A stretch of DNA of 64,000 nucleotides from Paracidovorax sp031843945 (GTDB lineage: Bacteria; Pseudomonadota; Gammaproteobacteria; Burkholderiales; Burkholderiaceae_C): assembly GCF_031843945.1 (NCBI RefSeq), contig NZ_JAVTJJ010000001.1:682001-746000 (forward strand). Direction: 5' to 3'. This document shows positions 40,537 to 49,237 of the stretch, piece after piece. The position numbers and the translations under genes are program-made. Each line of letters starts with the position of its first letter. Positions within the stretch are counted from its first letter, which is position 1. Under the pieces are notes generated by a model. That model worked only from the letters and a program-made list of their open reading frames with translations, was not told where the DNA came from and did no database searches.

Positions 40537-41664
40537 TCAGTTCAGAGGCGTCTTCTTGCCGTCCTTGTAGACGTACAGCGTGATGGCCGGGTTCTTCATT
40601 TCACCATTCGGCTCGAAGGCGATGTTGGCGGTCACGCCCTTGTAGCTGGACTTGGCCAGCTCAGGGATGTAGACCTTAGGATCCCAGGAACCAGCGCGCT
40701 TCATGGCGTCGACCAGCAGCATGGTGGCGTCGTAGGTGTAAGGGCTGTAGACCTGGAACTGGTTAGGGTACTTGGCGTCATACTTGGCCTTCCATGCCGT
40801 GCCGCCAGGCATCTTGCCCAGCGACGCGCCGCCTTCAGCACACACCACGTTGCCCAGCGTCTTGGCGCCGGCAGCCAGCTTGGCGATTTCTGCCGTGCAG
40901 ATGCCGTCACCGCCGAAGTACTTCACGTTGCCCATGCCCAGCTGTTCCAGCTGACGCAGCATGGGGCCGGCTTGAGGGTCCATACCGCCGAAGAAGATGC
41001 CATCTGGGTTCTTGGCCTTGATGGCCGTCAGGATGGCCATGAAGTCGGTGGCCTTGTCGGTGGTGAACTGCTCGTCAACCACCTTGATGCCCTTTTCAGC
41101 GGCAATCTTCTTGAACACGGTCGCCACGCCTTGGCCGTAAGCTGTGCGGTCGTCGACGATCGCCACGCTCTTGAGCTTGAGCGTGTCGGCAGCGTAGGCA
41201 GCCAGACCAGCGCCCAGGGCGTTGTCGTTCGCAATGATGCGGAACGTGGTCTTGTAACCAGGCTTGGTCAGGTTGGGGTTGGTCGCCGCACCCGTCACGT
41301 GCGGAATACCGCAGTCGTTGTAAACCTTCGATGCAGGGATGGTGGTGCCGGAGTTCAAGTGACCGACCACGCCAGCGACCTTGGCATCGCACAGCTTCTG
41401 TGCAGCGGCGGTGCCTTGCTTGGGGTCGGCCGCGTCGTCTTCGGCCTGCAGTTCAAACTTGACCTTTTTGCCGCCAATGGTCACGCCTTGGGCGTTCAAC
41501 TCTTCGATCGCCATGCGGGCGCCGTTTTCGTTGTCCTTGCCGTAATGGGCCTGCGCACCAGAAACCGGGCCCACGTGGCCGATTTTCACCACTTCTTGGG
41601 CGGTGGCCATGCCAGCAACCGCAGCGATAGCAGCGGCAACGGTCAGTTTCAACTTCAATTGCAT
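40537..41664 (-). CDS. Liv-type ABC transporter substrate-binding protein (orphan)
   Basis: A 375-residue periplasmic binding protein with a signal peptide (LKLTVAAAIAAVAGMATAQE). The fold is leucine/branched-chain binding type: VKIGHVGPVSGAQAHYGKDN, LQAEDDAADPKQGTAAAQKL, VVGHLNSGTTIPASKVYND, GAATNPNLTKPGYKTTFRI, DDRTAYGQGVATVFKKIA, and a C-terminal TLYVYKDGKK. Closely similar to the partial protein at 63071-64000. No permease or ATPase gene adjoins it; a strong terminator closes it, so it is monocistronic. The ligand is probably an aliphatic amino acid but that is inference. Confidence 0.93.
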   Translation of the reverse strand: MQLKLKLTVAAAIAAVAGMATAQEVVKIGHVGPVSGAQAHYGKDNENGARMAIEELNAQGVTIGGKKVKFELQAEDDAADPKQGTAAAQKLCDAKVAGVVGHLNSGTTIPASKVYNDCGIPHVTGAATNPNLTKPGYKTTFRIIANDNALGAGLAAYAADTLKLKSVAIVDDRTAYGQGVATVFKKIAAEKGIKVVDEQFTTDKATDFMAILTAIKAKNPDGIFFGGMDPQAGPMLRQLEQLGMGNVKYFGGDGICTAEIAKLAAGAKTLGNVVCAEGGASLGKMPGGTAWKAKYDAKYPNQFQVYSPYTYDATMLLVDAMKRAGSWDPKVYIPELAKSSYKGVTANIAFEPNGEMKNPAITLYVYKDGKKTPLN

Positions 41665-41800
41665 ATGGATCTCCAGTAAAGGTAAACGCTGAGAAATATT
41701 GTTGTGTCTCAACGCAGGCGAACATATCGCAATTTACGGGCCAGATCACTAGGGAACACACGCAGGCATGCTCGAAATCGCAGGGATATACCCTGTCAAC

Positions 41801-42286
41801 TCAAGCGTCCGTGTTTCCGTCGGCAGACAACTCGTCCGCCACGGCTTCATAAACCGCGTGGCGCACCACCGATTCCACCTCTTCGCGCAAACGGGGCACC
41901 ATGGAGCGCGTCTGTTCCTGCACCACCGTGGCGATGGCCTCGCGCAGGCGCTGATCCAGCACCACATCCACGCGCTGCATCACCCGGTGAACGATGTATT
42001 CCTCAATCCCGGCGGGCAGTGCGGACGCGGAAGCGGCCCGAACGGTCGCCGCAGATGCGGCGGGACGCGCGTGCGCGGGAGCAGCAGCCCCCACCATGGG
42101 CGCAGAACTACTGGCTGCCTGGGGATTGGAAGCCACCCCTGCAACTAAAGCAGGCACAGCGGACGCTGCAGTTACAGGCGACGCAGAAGGAATAGCCGAC
42201 GTGGGCAACGGCAGTGCATCAACCAGCACCACATCGGTGAGCGTGGGCACAAATCTGGGCGGCCCCTTGGGAGGTTGCGTCGTCAT
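41801..42286 (-). CDS. Uncharacterised Ala/Pro-rich protein next to holC
   Basis: A 161-residue protein that I do not recognise by name. Residues of about 20-95 are a low-complexity Ala/Pro/Ser linker. The C-terminal 65 residues form an amphipathic helical block (IEEYIVHRVMQRVDVVLDQR, LREAIATVVQEQTRSM, VPRLREEVESVVRHAVYEAV) of the kind that makes helix bundles or coiled coils. Its ATG shares one base with the stop of holC, so it is co-translated with the chi subunit. An oligomerising or protein-binding function is possible; nothing shows an enzyme. Confidence 0.7.
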   Translation of the reverse strand: MTTQPPKGPPRFVPTLTDVVLVDALPLPTSAIPSASPVTAASAVPALVAGVASNPQAASSSAPMVGAAAPAHARPAASAATVRAASASALPAGIEEYIVHRVMQRVDVVLDQRLREAIATVVQEQTRSMVPRLREEVESVVRHAVYEAVADELSADGNTDA

Positions 42287-42720
42287 CAGGCACCTTTCAG
42301 AACGAGATCGTGCCGCACGATCTCATAGCCGCGTGCCGCGTAATGGCGCCAACGGTCGCGTGCTGCCTGGCGGTCGGGCTCGTCATGGCTGCTCACCACT
42401 TCTACCAGCTTGGAGTACCGGCTGAACGCCGGCGGAACGACCGACCCCATGTTCAACAGCACTTCGCTGTGCGATGCAACGCTGGCATCCCGGGCCAGCA
42501 GCACGGGCGACGCAAGCGTCGTCTCTTCGTCGGCATCGTCACGGCAATGCGCGACGAAATCGGTCGGACCCAGCGCCCAGAGCATGCGATCCAGCTGGTC
42601 AAGCACCTCTTCGGGCCCGGTAATCACCAGCCGAGCGTCGTTGCGCACCACCTTGCGGGCGAAGCGGCATGCGTAGGCCAGCTTGTCCGGCGCGTTGAAA
42701 TGGAATGCGATCTCGGTCAT
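42286..42720 (-). CDS. holC: DNA polymerase III chi subunit
   Basis: A 144-residue HolC, which binds SSB and the psi subunit in the clamp-loader complex. MTEIAFHFNAPDKLAYACRF, ARLVITGPEEVLDQLDRMLWAL, FVAHCRD and VVSSHDEPDRQAARDRWRHY are the expected segments. ATG 42720 (MTEIAFHF) fits the family start better than the upstream ATG (MAAMTE). Stop of pepA lies 17 bases before; pepA-holC is the usual order in this group. Confidence 0.92.
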   Translation of the reverse strand: MTEIAFHFNAPDKLAYACRFARKVVRNDARLVITGPEEVLDQLDRMLWALGPTDFVAHCRDDADEETTLASPVLLARDASVASHSEVLLNMGSVVPPAFSRYSKLVEVVSSHDEPDRQAARDRWRHYAARGYEIVRHDLVLKGA

Positions 42721-42737
42721 CGCCGCCAACCTCGTTC

Positions 42738-44291
42738 TTATCGCGCGGCTGCGCGAGTGGCCTTGCCTGGCCGTGTCGCGGGTGCGGCCACAGATTTGCC
42801 TCCCGCCGCGCTCGCAGCAACGCGCCTCGCGGGTTTGGAGGCGCTGGCCGCGTTGCGTGCCACGTCCAGCAGATAGTGCACCAGCAAGCCAACCGGACGC
42901 CCCGTGCCGCCCTTGGCCGCGCCGCCCTTCCAGGCCGTGCCGGCAATGTCCAGATGCGCCCAGGGCGTGTCGCCGACAAAGCGCTGAAGGAACTTGGCGG
43001 CGGTGATGGCGCCACCGGCCCGGCCACCCACGTTACCCAGATCGGCGAAGTTGCTCTTGAGTCCTTCGGCATATTCGTCGTCCAGCGGCATGCGCCAGCA
43101 GGGGTCTAGCGCCGCGTCGCCAGCCGCTTCCAGTTGCTTGGCCAGCGCCTCGTCAGTGGCAAAAAGGCCGCTGCGCAGGCCGCCCAACGCCACAACGCAG
43201 GCACCCGTCAGCGTAGCGATGTCGACCAGAGCCGTGGGCTTGAAACGCGCGGCATAGGTGAGCGCATCGCAGAGCACCAGCCGGCCTTCGGCATCGGTGT
43301 TCAACACTTCGACGGTCAGACCGTTCATGGTGGTGACCACGTCGCCAGGCTTGACCGCACGACCGTCGGGCATGTTCTCGCACGCCGGAATCAGGCCCAC
43401 CACGTTGATGGCCGGCTTGAGTTCGGCCAACGCGCGGAACACGCCCAGCACGCTGGCTGCGCCCCCCATGTCGAACTTCATCTCGTCCATTTCGGCCGCG
43501 GGCTTGATGGAAATGCCGCCCGTGTCGAAGGTAATGCCTTTGCCCACCAGCACGACTGGAGCCACGCCCTTGGCGGCGCCGTTGTAGTGCAGTTCGATGA
43601 AACGCAAGGGTTCTTCTGAGCCACGCGCCACCGCCAGGAACGAACCCATGCCCAGCCGCGCCACTTCGGCCGGGCCATGCACCTTGCACTGCATGTTCGG
43701 TGCCTTCGCCAGCGTCTTGGCTGCGTCAGCCAGCAAGGTGGGAGTCGCGTAGTTGGCAGGGCGGTTGGCCCACTCACGGGCAAATTCCACGCCAGCGGCT
43801 ACGCCGGTGCCGCGAACGAAACCCTCACGCACGGCGGCAGCGTCAGGCACACCCACGGTCACCCGGGCCAGCGCCCGGGGCTCGGCCTTCGATTTGGTGG
43901 CGGTGTAGACATAGCTGCCATCGGCGAGCGCCAGCACGGCGGCACACACTGCATCGGCCTGCGCAATGCCTGCAAAGACCACGGCGGCACGTTTGACCTG
44001 CGTAGCCTTCAGCGCAGCAGCGCACGCCTGCAAAGCCTGGCGCACATGTCTGGCACCACCATTGCCGACGCCGGCCAATACCAGCCGCCGCGCAGCTACG
44101 GCAGGCGCCTGGTAGAGCGACAGGCTCTTGCCCGGCTTGGTGTCGAGGTCTCCCAGCTTGAGCGCATGGGTGACCAGGGTGGATAGGGCATCCGCGGCCG
44201 GCTTGAAGCCATCGGGAACGAGCACGACCAACAGGTCGCACTTCTCGGCAGCGGCGGTGGACAGCGGCAGGGTCTTCAGATCGAAGTTCAT
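42738..44291 (-). CDS. pepA: Leucyl aminopeptidase PepA
   Basis: A 517-residue M17 leucine aminopeptidase, a cytosolic metalloenzyme. The metal and catalytic motifs GKGITFDTGGISIKPAAEMD, FDMGGAASVLG and NTDAEGRLVLCDAL are complete. The C-terminal 30 residues (SKPARRVAASAAGGK and so on) are a basic Ala/Lys/Arg-rich tail beyond the normal end. ATG 44291 (MNFDLKTL) is chosen; the open frame continues upstream into the divergent lptF leader. Divergent from lptF with 23 bases between starts. Confidence 0.93.
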   Translation of the reverse strand: MNFDLKTLPLSTAAAEKCDLLVVLVPDGFKPAADALSTLVTHALKLGDLDTKPGKSLSLYQAPAVAARRLVLAGVGNGGARHVRQALQACAAALKATQVKRAAVVFAGIAQADAVCAAVLALADGSYVYTATKSKAEPRALARVTVGVPDAAAVREGFVRGTGVAAGVEFAREWANRPANYATPTLLADAAKTLAKAPNMQCKVHGPAEVARLGMGSFLAVARGSEEPLRFIELHYNGAAKGVAPVVLVGKGITFDTGGISIKPAAEMDEMKFDMGGAASVLGVFRALAELKPAINVVGLIPACENMPDGRAVKPGDVVTTMNGLTVEVLNTDAEGRLVLCDALTYAARFKPTALVDIATLTGACVVALGGLRSGLFATDEALAKQLEAAGDAALDPCWRMPLDDEYAEGLKSNFADLGNVGGRAGGAITAAKFLQRFVGDTPWAHLDIAGTAWKGGAAKGGTGRPVGLLVHYLLDVARNAASASKPARRVAASAAGGKSVAAPATRPGKATRAAAR

Positions 44292-44314
44292 AATCGGCGT
44301 TTTCCTTCGAGCCC

Positions 44315-45409
44315 ATGTTATTCGATTCATCCATCCGCAAGGAGCTGGCACGCAGCTTCGGAGCCACGCTGGTGGTGCTTGTCACCGTGGTCATGACGAT
44401 GATGCTGATCCGCACGCTGGGCCAGGCTGCGCGCGGCAGTGTCAATCCGTCAGACGTCATGCTGGTGATGGGCTTTACCGTACTGGGCCAGTTGCCCACT
44501 ATCCTCACGCTCAGCCTGTTCGTGGCCACGGTCAGCACGCTGTCGCGCATGTACCGCGACAGCGAAATGGTGATCTGGTTTGCCAGCGGCCAGGGCTTGA
44601 TGAGCCTGCTCAAGCCGCTGCTGCGTTTTGCATGGCCGGTGATGCTGGTCGTCGCCGCGCTGTCGCTGGCCATCTGGCCCTGGGCCAACCGCCAAGTGCA
44701 GGAGCTGCGTGCGCAGTACGAGCAACGCAGCGACATCGACCGCATCGCTCCGGGTGAATTCCAGGAATCGGCGAACGGGACGCGCGTCTTTTTCATCGAC
44801 CGTGCCACTTCCGACGCCGGTGAAGCCACCAACGTGTTCATCGCCACCAATGAACACAACCGCGAAACGGTCACCTCCGCGCGCAGCGCGCGCCTGGAAG
44901 TGCGCAACGACCAACGCATGGTGCTGCTGAGTAACGGCCAGCGACTGGAAACGACGCTCGACAAACCGGCCATCAAGGTCAGCGACTTCGTGGAGTACGG
45001 CACGCGCATCGGCGCCGCCTCCTCCCGCTCGTCGGACGAAGCCGCCATCAAGACACGCGACACGCTCGATCTGATGCGTGATCCATCAGCCAACGACCTG
45101 GCGGAACTGGGCTGGCGTTTCGGCCTCGCATTCGCTGCGCTCAACTTCGTCGTGCTGGGACTGGCCATTGCCGTGGTCAACCCGCGCGCAGGCCGCAGCG
45201 GCAGCATGCTATTTGCCTTGTTCGCTTTCATCACCTACTACAACCTGATGACCGTGGGCCAGAGCTGGGTCGCCGTCGGGCGGCTGGGCGTCGGGCCGTT
45301 CATGCTGATGCTGCACGGCGGCACCCTGGCCTTCGGGCTTGCACTGCTGGCCTGGCGCCACAACCACTGGTCTTTGCGCACGCTGTTCGCCGGCCGCAAC
45401 CGCCCATGA
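44315..45409 (+). CDS. lptF: LptF permease of the LPS export ABC transporter
   Basis: A 364-residue YjgP/YjgQ-family membrane protein. It has the six-helix pattern: IRKELARSFGATLVVLVTVVM, PTILTLSLFVATVSTLSRMYRDSE, FAWPVMLVVAALSLAIWPWA, a periplasmic jellyroll domain of about 150 residues, then LAFAALNFVVLGLAIAVVNP and two closing helices. With LptG and LptB it extracts lipopolysaccharide from the inner membrane. It starts 23 bases from the divergent pepA start; the stop overlaps lptG (ATGA). Confidence 0.94.
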   Translation: MLFDSSIRKELARSFGATLVVLVTVVMTMMLIRTLGQAARGSVNPSDVMLVMGFTVLGQLPTILTLSLFVATVSTLSRMYRDSEMVIWFASGQGLMSLLKPLLRFAWPVMLVVAALSLAIWPWANRQVQELRAQYEQRSDIDRIAPGEFQESANGTRVFFIDRATSDAGEATNVFIATNEHNRETVTSARSARLEVRNDQRMVLLSNGQRLETTLDKPAIKVSDFVEYGTRIGAASSRSSDEAAIKTRDTLDLMRDPSANDLAELGWRFGLAFAALNFVVLGLAIAVVNPRAGRSGSMLFALFAFITYYNLMTVGQSWVAVGRLGVGPFMLMLHGGTLAFGLALLAWRHNHWSLRTLFAGRNRP

Positions 45410-46539
45410 AAACCATTCGCCGACTCATCTATCAGGAGGCCATCACGGGCGTGGCCTTCGTCACGCTGGCCTTCCTGGCGTTGTTTTTCTTCTTCGACAT
45501 GGTCGACGAGCTGCGCTGGGTGGGCCGCGCCAGCGAAGTCGGCTACACGCTGTCGTACGCCCTGCTTTACGTGGCGCTGAGCCTGCCGGCGCACCTGTAT
45601 GAACTGCTGCCGATCACGGTGCTGATCGGCACCATCTTCGTCATGGCGCGCCTGGCGCAGAGCTCCGAATTCACCATCATGCGCACCAGCGGGCTCGGCC
45701 CATGGCGTGCCCTGCGCACGCTGCTGGTGCTGGGTTGCGCGTTCGTCATCGTCACCTTTGCGGTGGGCGACTATGTGGCGCCCCTCAGCGACCGTGCGGC
45801 TCAGCTCGTCAAGGCTCGCCGTACCGGCCAGATCAGCGCGGGAGCCACAGGCGCCTGGCTCAAGGAGCGCCAGGGCGATCACTCGATCGCGGTGAATGTG
45901 CGTGCGCTCGACCCGAACGGCCACATGCGCAACGTGCACGTGTTCGAGTTCGATGCGCAGGGGCGTGTGGTCTCGACGCTGCATGCCGAACGCGGGCAGT
46001 TCGCACCAGAAGGCAACGGCTGGAGCCTCGAAGGCGTGCGACGCAACGTCTTTCACCACGGCAGCGCCCAGGGCGCTACAGCCGGTAATGCCGGTGCCCC
46101 CCGCGTGGAACGCTTGCAGGAGCCGCAGTTTCACTGGCAGACCCGCATCAGCACGGACATGGTGGCCGCGTCGCTGCTGAAACCCGACAAGATGGCGACC
46201 ATTGATCTTTTCCAGTACATCCGGCACCTGGAAGCGAACGGCCAGTCCGCTCAGCGCTATGAGATCGAGTTTTGGCGCAAGGTGTTCTACCCGTTGAGCT
46301 GCCTGGTGATGGTGGTGCTGTCGCTGCCCTTTGCCTATCTGCATTTTCGTTCGGGCGGCATTGCGGCTTACGTGTTCGGCGGGGTAATGGCGGGCATCAG
46401 CTTCTTCCTGCTCAACAACGTGTTTGGCTATGCGGGCAACCTGCAGAACTGGTCCCCTTGGTTGACGGCTGCGGCGCCAGGGCTGATTTACTCGGTACTT
46501 TCACTCGGCGCCTTTGGCTGGCTGGTGCTCAGGCGATGA
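45406..46539 (+). CDS. lptG: LptG permease of the LPS export ABC transporter
   Basis: A 377-residue partner of LptF. MKTIRRLIYQEAITGVAFVTLAF is the start helix, ELLPITVLIGTIFVMARLAQ the second and third, then a periplasmic beta-jellyroll (IAVNVRALDPNGHMRNVHVF), and the C-terminal helices PLSCLVMVVLSLPFAYLHF. ATG overlaps the lptF TGA by four bases, and its TGA overlaps the cbiX ATG in the same way. Confidence 0.94.
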   Translation: MKTIRRLIYQEAITGVAFVTLAFLALFFFFDMVDELRWVGRASEVGYTLSYALLYVALSLPAHLYELLPITVLIGTIFVMARLAQSSEFTIMRTSGLGPWRALRTLLVLGCAFVIVTFAVGDYVAPLSDRAAQLVKARRTGQISAGATGAWLKERQGDHSIAVNVRALDPNGHMRNVHVFEFDAQGRVVSTLHAERGQFAPEGNGWSLEGVRRNVFHHGSAQGATAGNAGAPRVERLQEPQFHWQTRISTDMVAASLLKPDKMATIDLFQYIRHLEANGQSAQRYEIEFWRKVFYPLSCLVMVVLSLPFAYLHFRSGGIAAYVFGGVMAGISFFLLNNVFGYAGNLQNWSPWLTAAAPGLIYSVLSLGAFGWLVLRR

Positions 46540-46940
46540 CAACCTCAACTTCCTCTACCCAAGACGGCGTCGTACTGTTCGCGCACGGCTCTCGCGATCC
46601 GCTCTGGAGCAAGCCGATGGAAGCGGTCGCCGCACGTATCGCAGCGGACCGGCCCACGCTGGCGGTAGCCTGTGCGTACCTCGAACTTAGCGAACCTGAT
46701 CTGCCCACCACCGTGGCCCATTTGGCGTCAACAGGCATCACACGCATCACCATCGTGCCGATGTTCCTGGGCACTGGCCGCCATGCGCGTGACGATTTGC
46801 CGATGTTGGTCAGTGCGCTGCGCGCCGAGTACCCGGGCGTGCAATTTCACGTGCAGCAGGCGATTGGGGAAGATGAGCGCATGACCTCGCTGATGGCTGA
46901 AATTGCAAGCACTCCGTTCGCCCCGTTCGCCTCGGCGTAA
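46536..46940 (+). CDS. cbiX: Short CbiX-type sirohydrochlorin chelatase
   Basis: A 134-residue single-domain CbiX(S) chelatase that inserts metal in sirohydrochlorin (Fe for siroheme or Co for cobalamin). The metal-binding His is in VVLFAHGSRDPLWSKPMEA, and VPMFLGTGRHARDDLPML has the second His. The ATG overlaps the lptG TGA; a longer open frame upstream overlaps lptG and is discarded. A CysB-type regulator gene begins 57 bases downstream; siroheme is the cofactor of sulfite reductase, which suggests a sulfur-assimilation role. Confidence 0.88.
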   Translation: MTTSTSSTQDGVVLFAHGSRDPLWSKPMEAVAARIAADRPTLAVACAYLELSEPDLPTTVAHLASTGITRITIVPMFLGTGRHARDDLPMLVSALRAEYPGVQFHVQQAIGEDERMTSLMAEIASTPFAPFASA

Positions 46941-46996
46941 GCCATTGACTTAGAAGACTGCAGCATAATGATGCGACTTTTTAGCCGCAATCAGAT

Positions 46997-47938
46997 ATGA
47001 ACCTGCACCAGTTCCGCTTCGTTCAGGAAGCTGCCCGCCGTAACCTGAATCTGACCGAAGCCGCGAAGGCATTGCACACTTCGCAGCCCGGAGTCTCCAA
47101 GGCCATCATCGAACTGGAAGACGAACTGGGCGTGGACATCTTCGCGCGCCACGGCAAGCGGCTCAAACGCATCACCGAGCCCGGGCAGCACGTACTCAAG
47201 AGCATCGAGCTGATCATGCGCGAGGTGGGCAACTTGAAGCGCATCGGCGAGCAGTTCAGCGCACAGGACAGCGGTACGCTCAGCATCGCCACCACCCACA
47301 CGCAAGCCCGTTACGTATTGCCCATGCCGGTCGCCCGACTGCGCGAAGCCTACCCCAAGGTCAACATCAGCCTGCACCAGGCCACGCCACATGAGGTGGC
47401 TCGCATGGTGATCGACGAAGTGGCCGAAATCGGCATGGCTACGGAATCGCTGGCCGACTATCCCGACCTGGTGACCCTGCCCTGCTATGAATGGCAGCAC
47501 GTACTGGTCGTTCCCAACGCCCACCCGCTGGCCCAGAAGGAGCGGATAGGGCTGGACGACATCGCCCACGAATCGCTGATCACCTACCACCCGTCATTCA
47601 CCGGGCGCGGCAAGATCGACCAGGCCTTCGCCACGCGCAAGCTGCAACCACGCATCGTGCTGGAAGCCATTGACTCCGACGTGATCAAGACCTATGTGCG
47701 CCTTGGCCTGGGCGTAGGCATCGTTGCTGAAATGGCCATGCGCGACGATCCGATGAATGATTTGACAGTGCGTCCGGTGGGCCACCTCTTCGGCCAGAGC
47801 GTCGCACGCGTAGCTTTCAAGCGCGGGGCCTACCTGCGCAATTTCGTCTACAAGTTCGCGGAACTGCTCAGCGATCGCCTCAACCGCGAACTGATCGCGC
47901 GGGCCATGACTGGCCACGTGAACGATTACGAACTCTGA
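46997..47938 (+). CDS. cysB: LysR-family regulator, CysB/Cbl type
   Basis: A 313-residue LysR regulator of the CysB type, which controls sulfate assimilation. The winged helix MNLHQFRFVQEAARRNLNLT and ALHTSQPGVSKAIIELEDELGVDIF is CysB-like, and the effector domain has IATTHTQARYVLPMPVARLREAYP, ISLHQATPHEVARMVIDEV, GIGMATE-like and YHPSFTGRGKIDQAFATRKL, where Thr/Ser residues bind the effector. A Thr of TTHTQARYV is the typical CysB sulfate/acetylserine site. Adjacent to cbiX and upstream of an aminotransferase gene. Confidence 0.9.
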   Translation: MNLHQFRFVQEAARRNLNLTEAAKALHTSQPGVSKAIIELEDELGVDIFARHGKRLKRITEPGQHVLKSIELIMREVGNLKRIGEQFSAQDSGTLSIATTHTQARYVLPMPVARLREAYPKVNISLHQATPHEVARMVIDEVAEIGMATESLADYPDLVTLPCYEWQHVLVVPNAHPLAQKERIGLDDIAHESLITYHPSFTGRGKIDQAFATRKLQPRIVLEAIDSDVIKTYVRLGLGVGIVAEMAMRDDPMNDLTVRPVGHLFGQSVARVAFKRGAYLRNFVYKFAELLSDRLNRELIARAMTGHVNDYEL

Positions 47939-49171
47939 ATGACTGCTGCCCCGCGCAGCACCGACCATTTCCCCAGCCCCGCCTTTCGTTGCCGCATGAA
48001 TTACGCCGCCTCGCTCCCTCATCGCACCCCTGACGTGCCCACCAAGCTGCCGCAGGTCGGCACCACCATCTTTTCCGTGATGTCCGCGCTGGCGGCGGAA
48101 CACAACGCGGTGAATCTCGGTCAAGGCTTTCCGGATTTCGCCTGCGACCCCGCGCTGGTTGACTCGGTCACCCAGGCCATGCAGGCCGGGCACAACCAGT
48201 ACCCGCCCATGCCCGGCGTTCCGGCACTGCGGCAGGCCGTGGCGCGCAAGATCGAGGCGCTGCATGGCCGTGCCTATGACGCGAACACAGAAATCACCAT
48301 CACGGCGGGCGCCACGCAGGCGATCCTGACCGCCATCCTCGCCACCGTGCAGCCAGGCGACGAGGTGATCGTGCTGGAGCCCTGCTACGACAGCTACGTG
48401 CCCAACATCGAGCTGGCGGGCGGCACCGTATTGCGTGTGCCGCTCACGCCTGGCAGCTTCCGCCCCGACTTCGATGCCATCGGCGCCGCCATGTCGCCGC
48501 GCACGCGGGCCCTCATCATCAACACGCCGCACAACCCCAGCGCCACCATCTGGACGGCAGACGACATGCGCACGCTGCAAGAGCTGCTCGCGCCGACCGA
48601 CGTGCTGCTGATCAGCGACGAGGTGTACGAACACATGGTGTTCGACGGCGTGGAGCACCAGAGCGCCGCACGCTTTCCAGGTCTGGCGGCACGCGCGTTC
48701 ATCGTGTCCAGCTTCGGCAAGACCTTCCACGTCACGGGCTGGAAGATCGGCACGGTGGCGGCACCGGCGCCGCTCATGGCGGAATTCCGCAAGGTGCACC
48801 AGTTCAATGTGTTCACGGTCAACACGCCCATGCAGCATGGGCTGGCGGCTTACCTGCAAGACCCGGCGCCGTATCTGCAATTGCCTGCCTTCTACCAGGC
48901 CAAGCGCGATCTGTTCCGCCAGGGGCTGGAAGGCTCGCGCCTGAAACTGCTGCCCAGCACCGGCAGCTACTTTCAATGCGTGGACATCTCCGGCGTCAGC
49001 GATCTGAACGAAGCCGACTTTTGCCAGTGGCTCACGCGCGAGATCGGCGTGGCAGCCATTCCGCTGTCGGCTTTCTACGGCAACGGCTTTGACCAGCGGG
49101 TGGTGCGCTTTTGCTTCGCCAAGCAGGACGCCACATTGAACGAGGCGCTGACGCGGCTGCGGAAGCTTTGA
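47939..49171 (+). CDS. PLP aminotransferase, methionine/aromatic type
   Basis: A 410-residue class I/II aminotransferase. Marks: SKL-like PQVGTTIFSVMSALAAEHNA, VNLGQGFPDFACDPALV, ITAGATQAILTAILATVQPG, INTPHNPSATIWT, and the PLP lysine in SSFGKTFHVTGWKIGTVAAP. From memory this set fits YbdL-type methionine aminotransferase of the Burkholderiales. The ATG directly follows the cysB TGA; in-frame ATG 47996 (MNYAASLP) gives a shorter protein and may be the true start, as no ribosome site precedes either clearly. Confidence 0.85.
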   Translation: MTAAPRSTDHFPSPAFRCRMNYAASLPHRTPDVPTKLPQVGTTIFSVMSALAAEHNAVNLGQGFPDFACDPALVDSVTQAMQAGHNQYPPMPGVPALRQAVARKIEALHGRAYDANTEITITAGATQAILTAILATVQPGDEVIVLEPCYDSYVPNIELAGGTVLRVPLTPGSFRPDFDAIGAAMSPRTRALIINTPHNPSATIWTADDMRTLQELLAPTDVLLISDEVYEHMVFDGVEHQSAARFPGLAARAFIVSSFGKTFHVTGWKIGTVAAPAPLMAEFRKVHQFNVFTVNTPMQHGLAAYLQDPAPYLQLPAFYQAKRDLFRQGLEGSRLKLLPSTGSYFQCVDISGVSDLNEADFCQWLTREIGVAAIPLSAFYGNGFDQRVVRFCFAKQDATLNEALTRLRKL

Positions 49172-49237
49172 CCTGAAGCCAGCGCAGCTCCGGGCGCGAT
49201 CAGATTCGGAAGGCTCAGGCTGCGATCCAGTAGCCCG

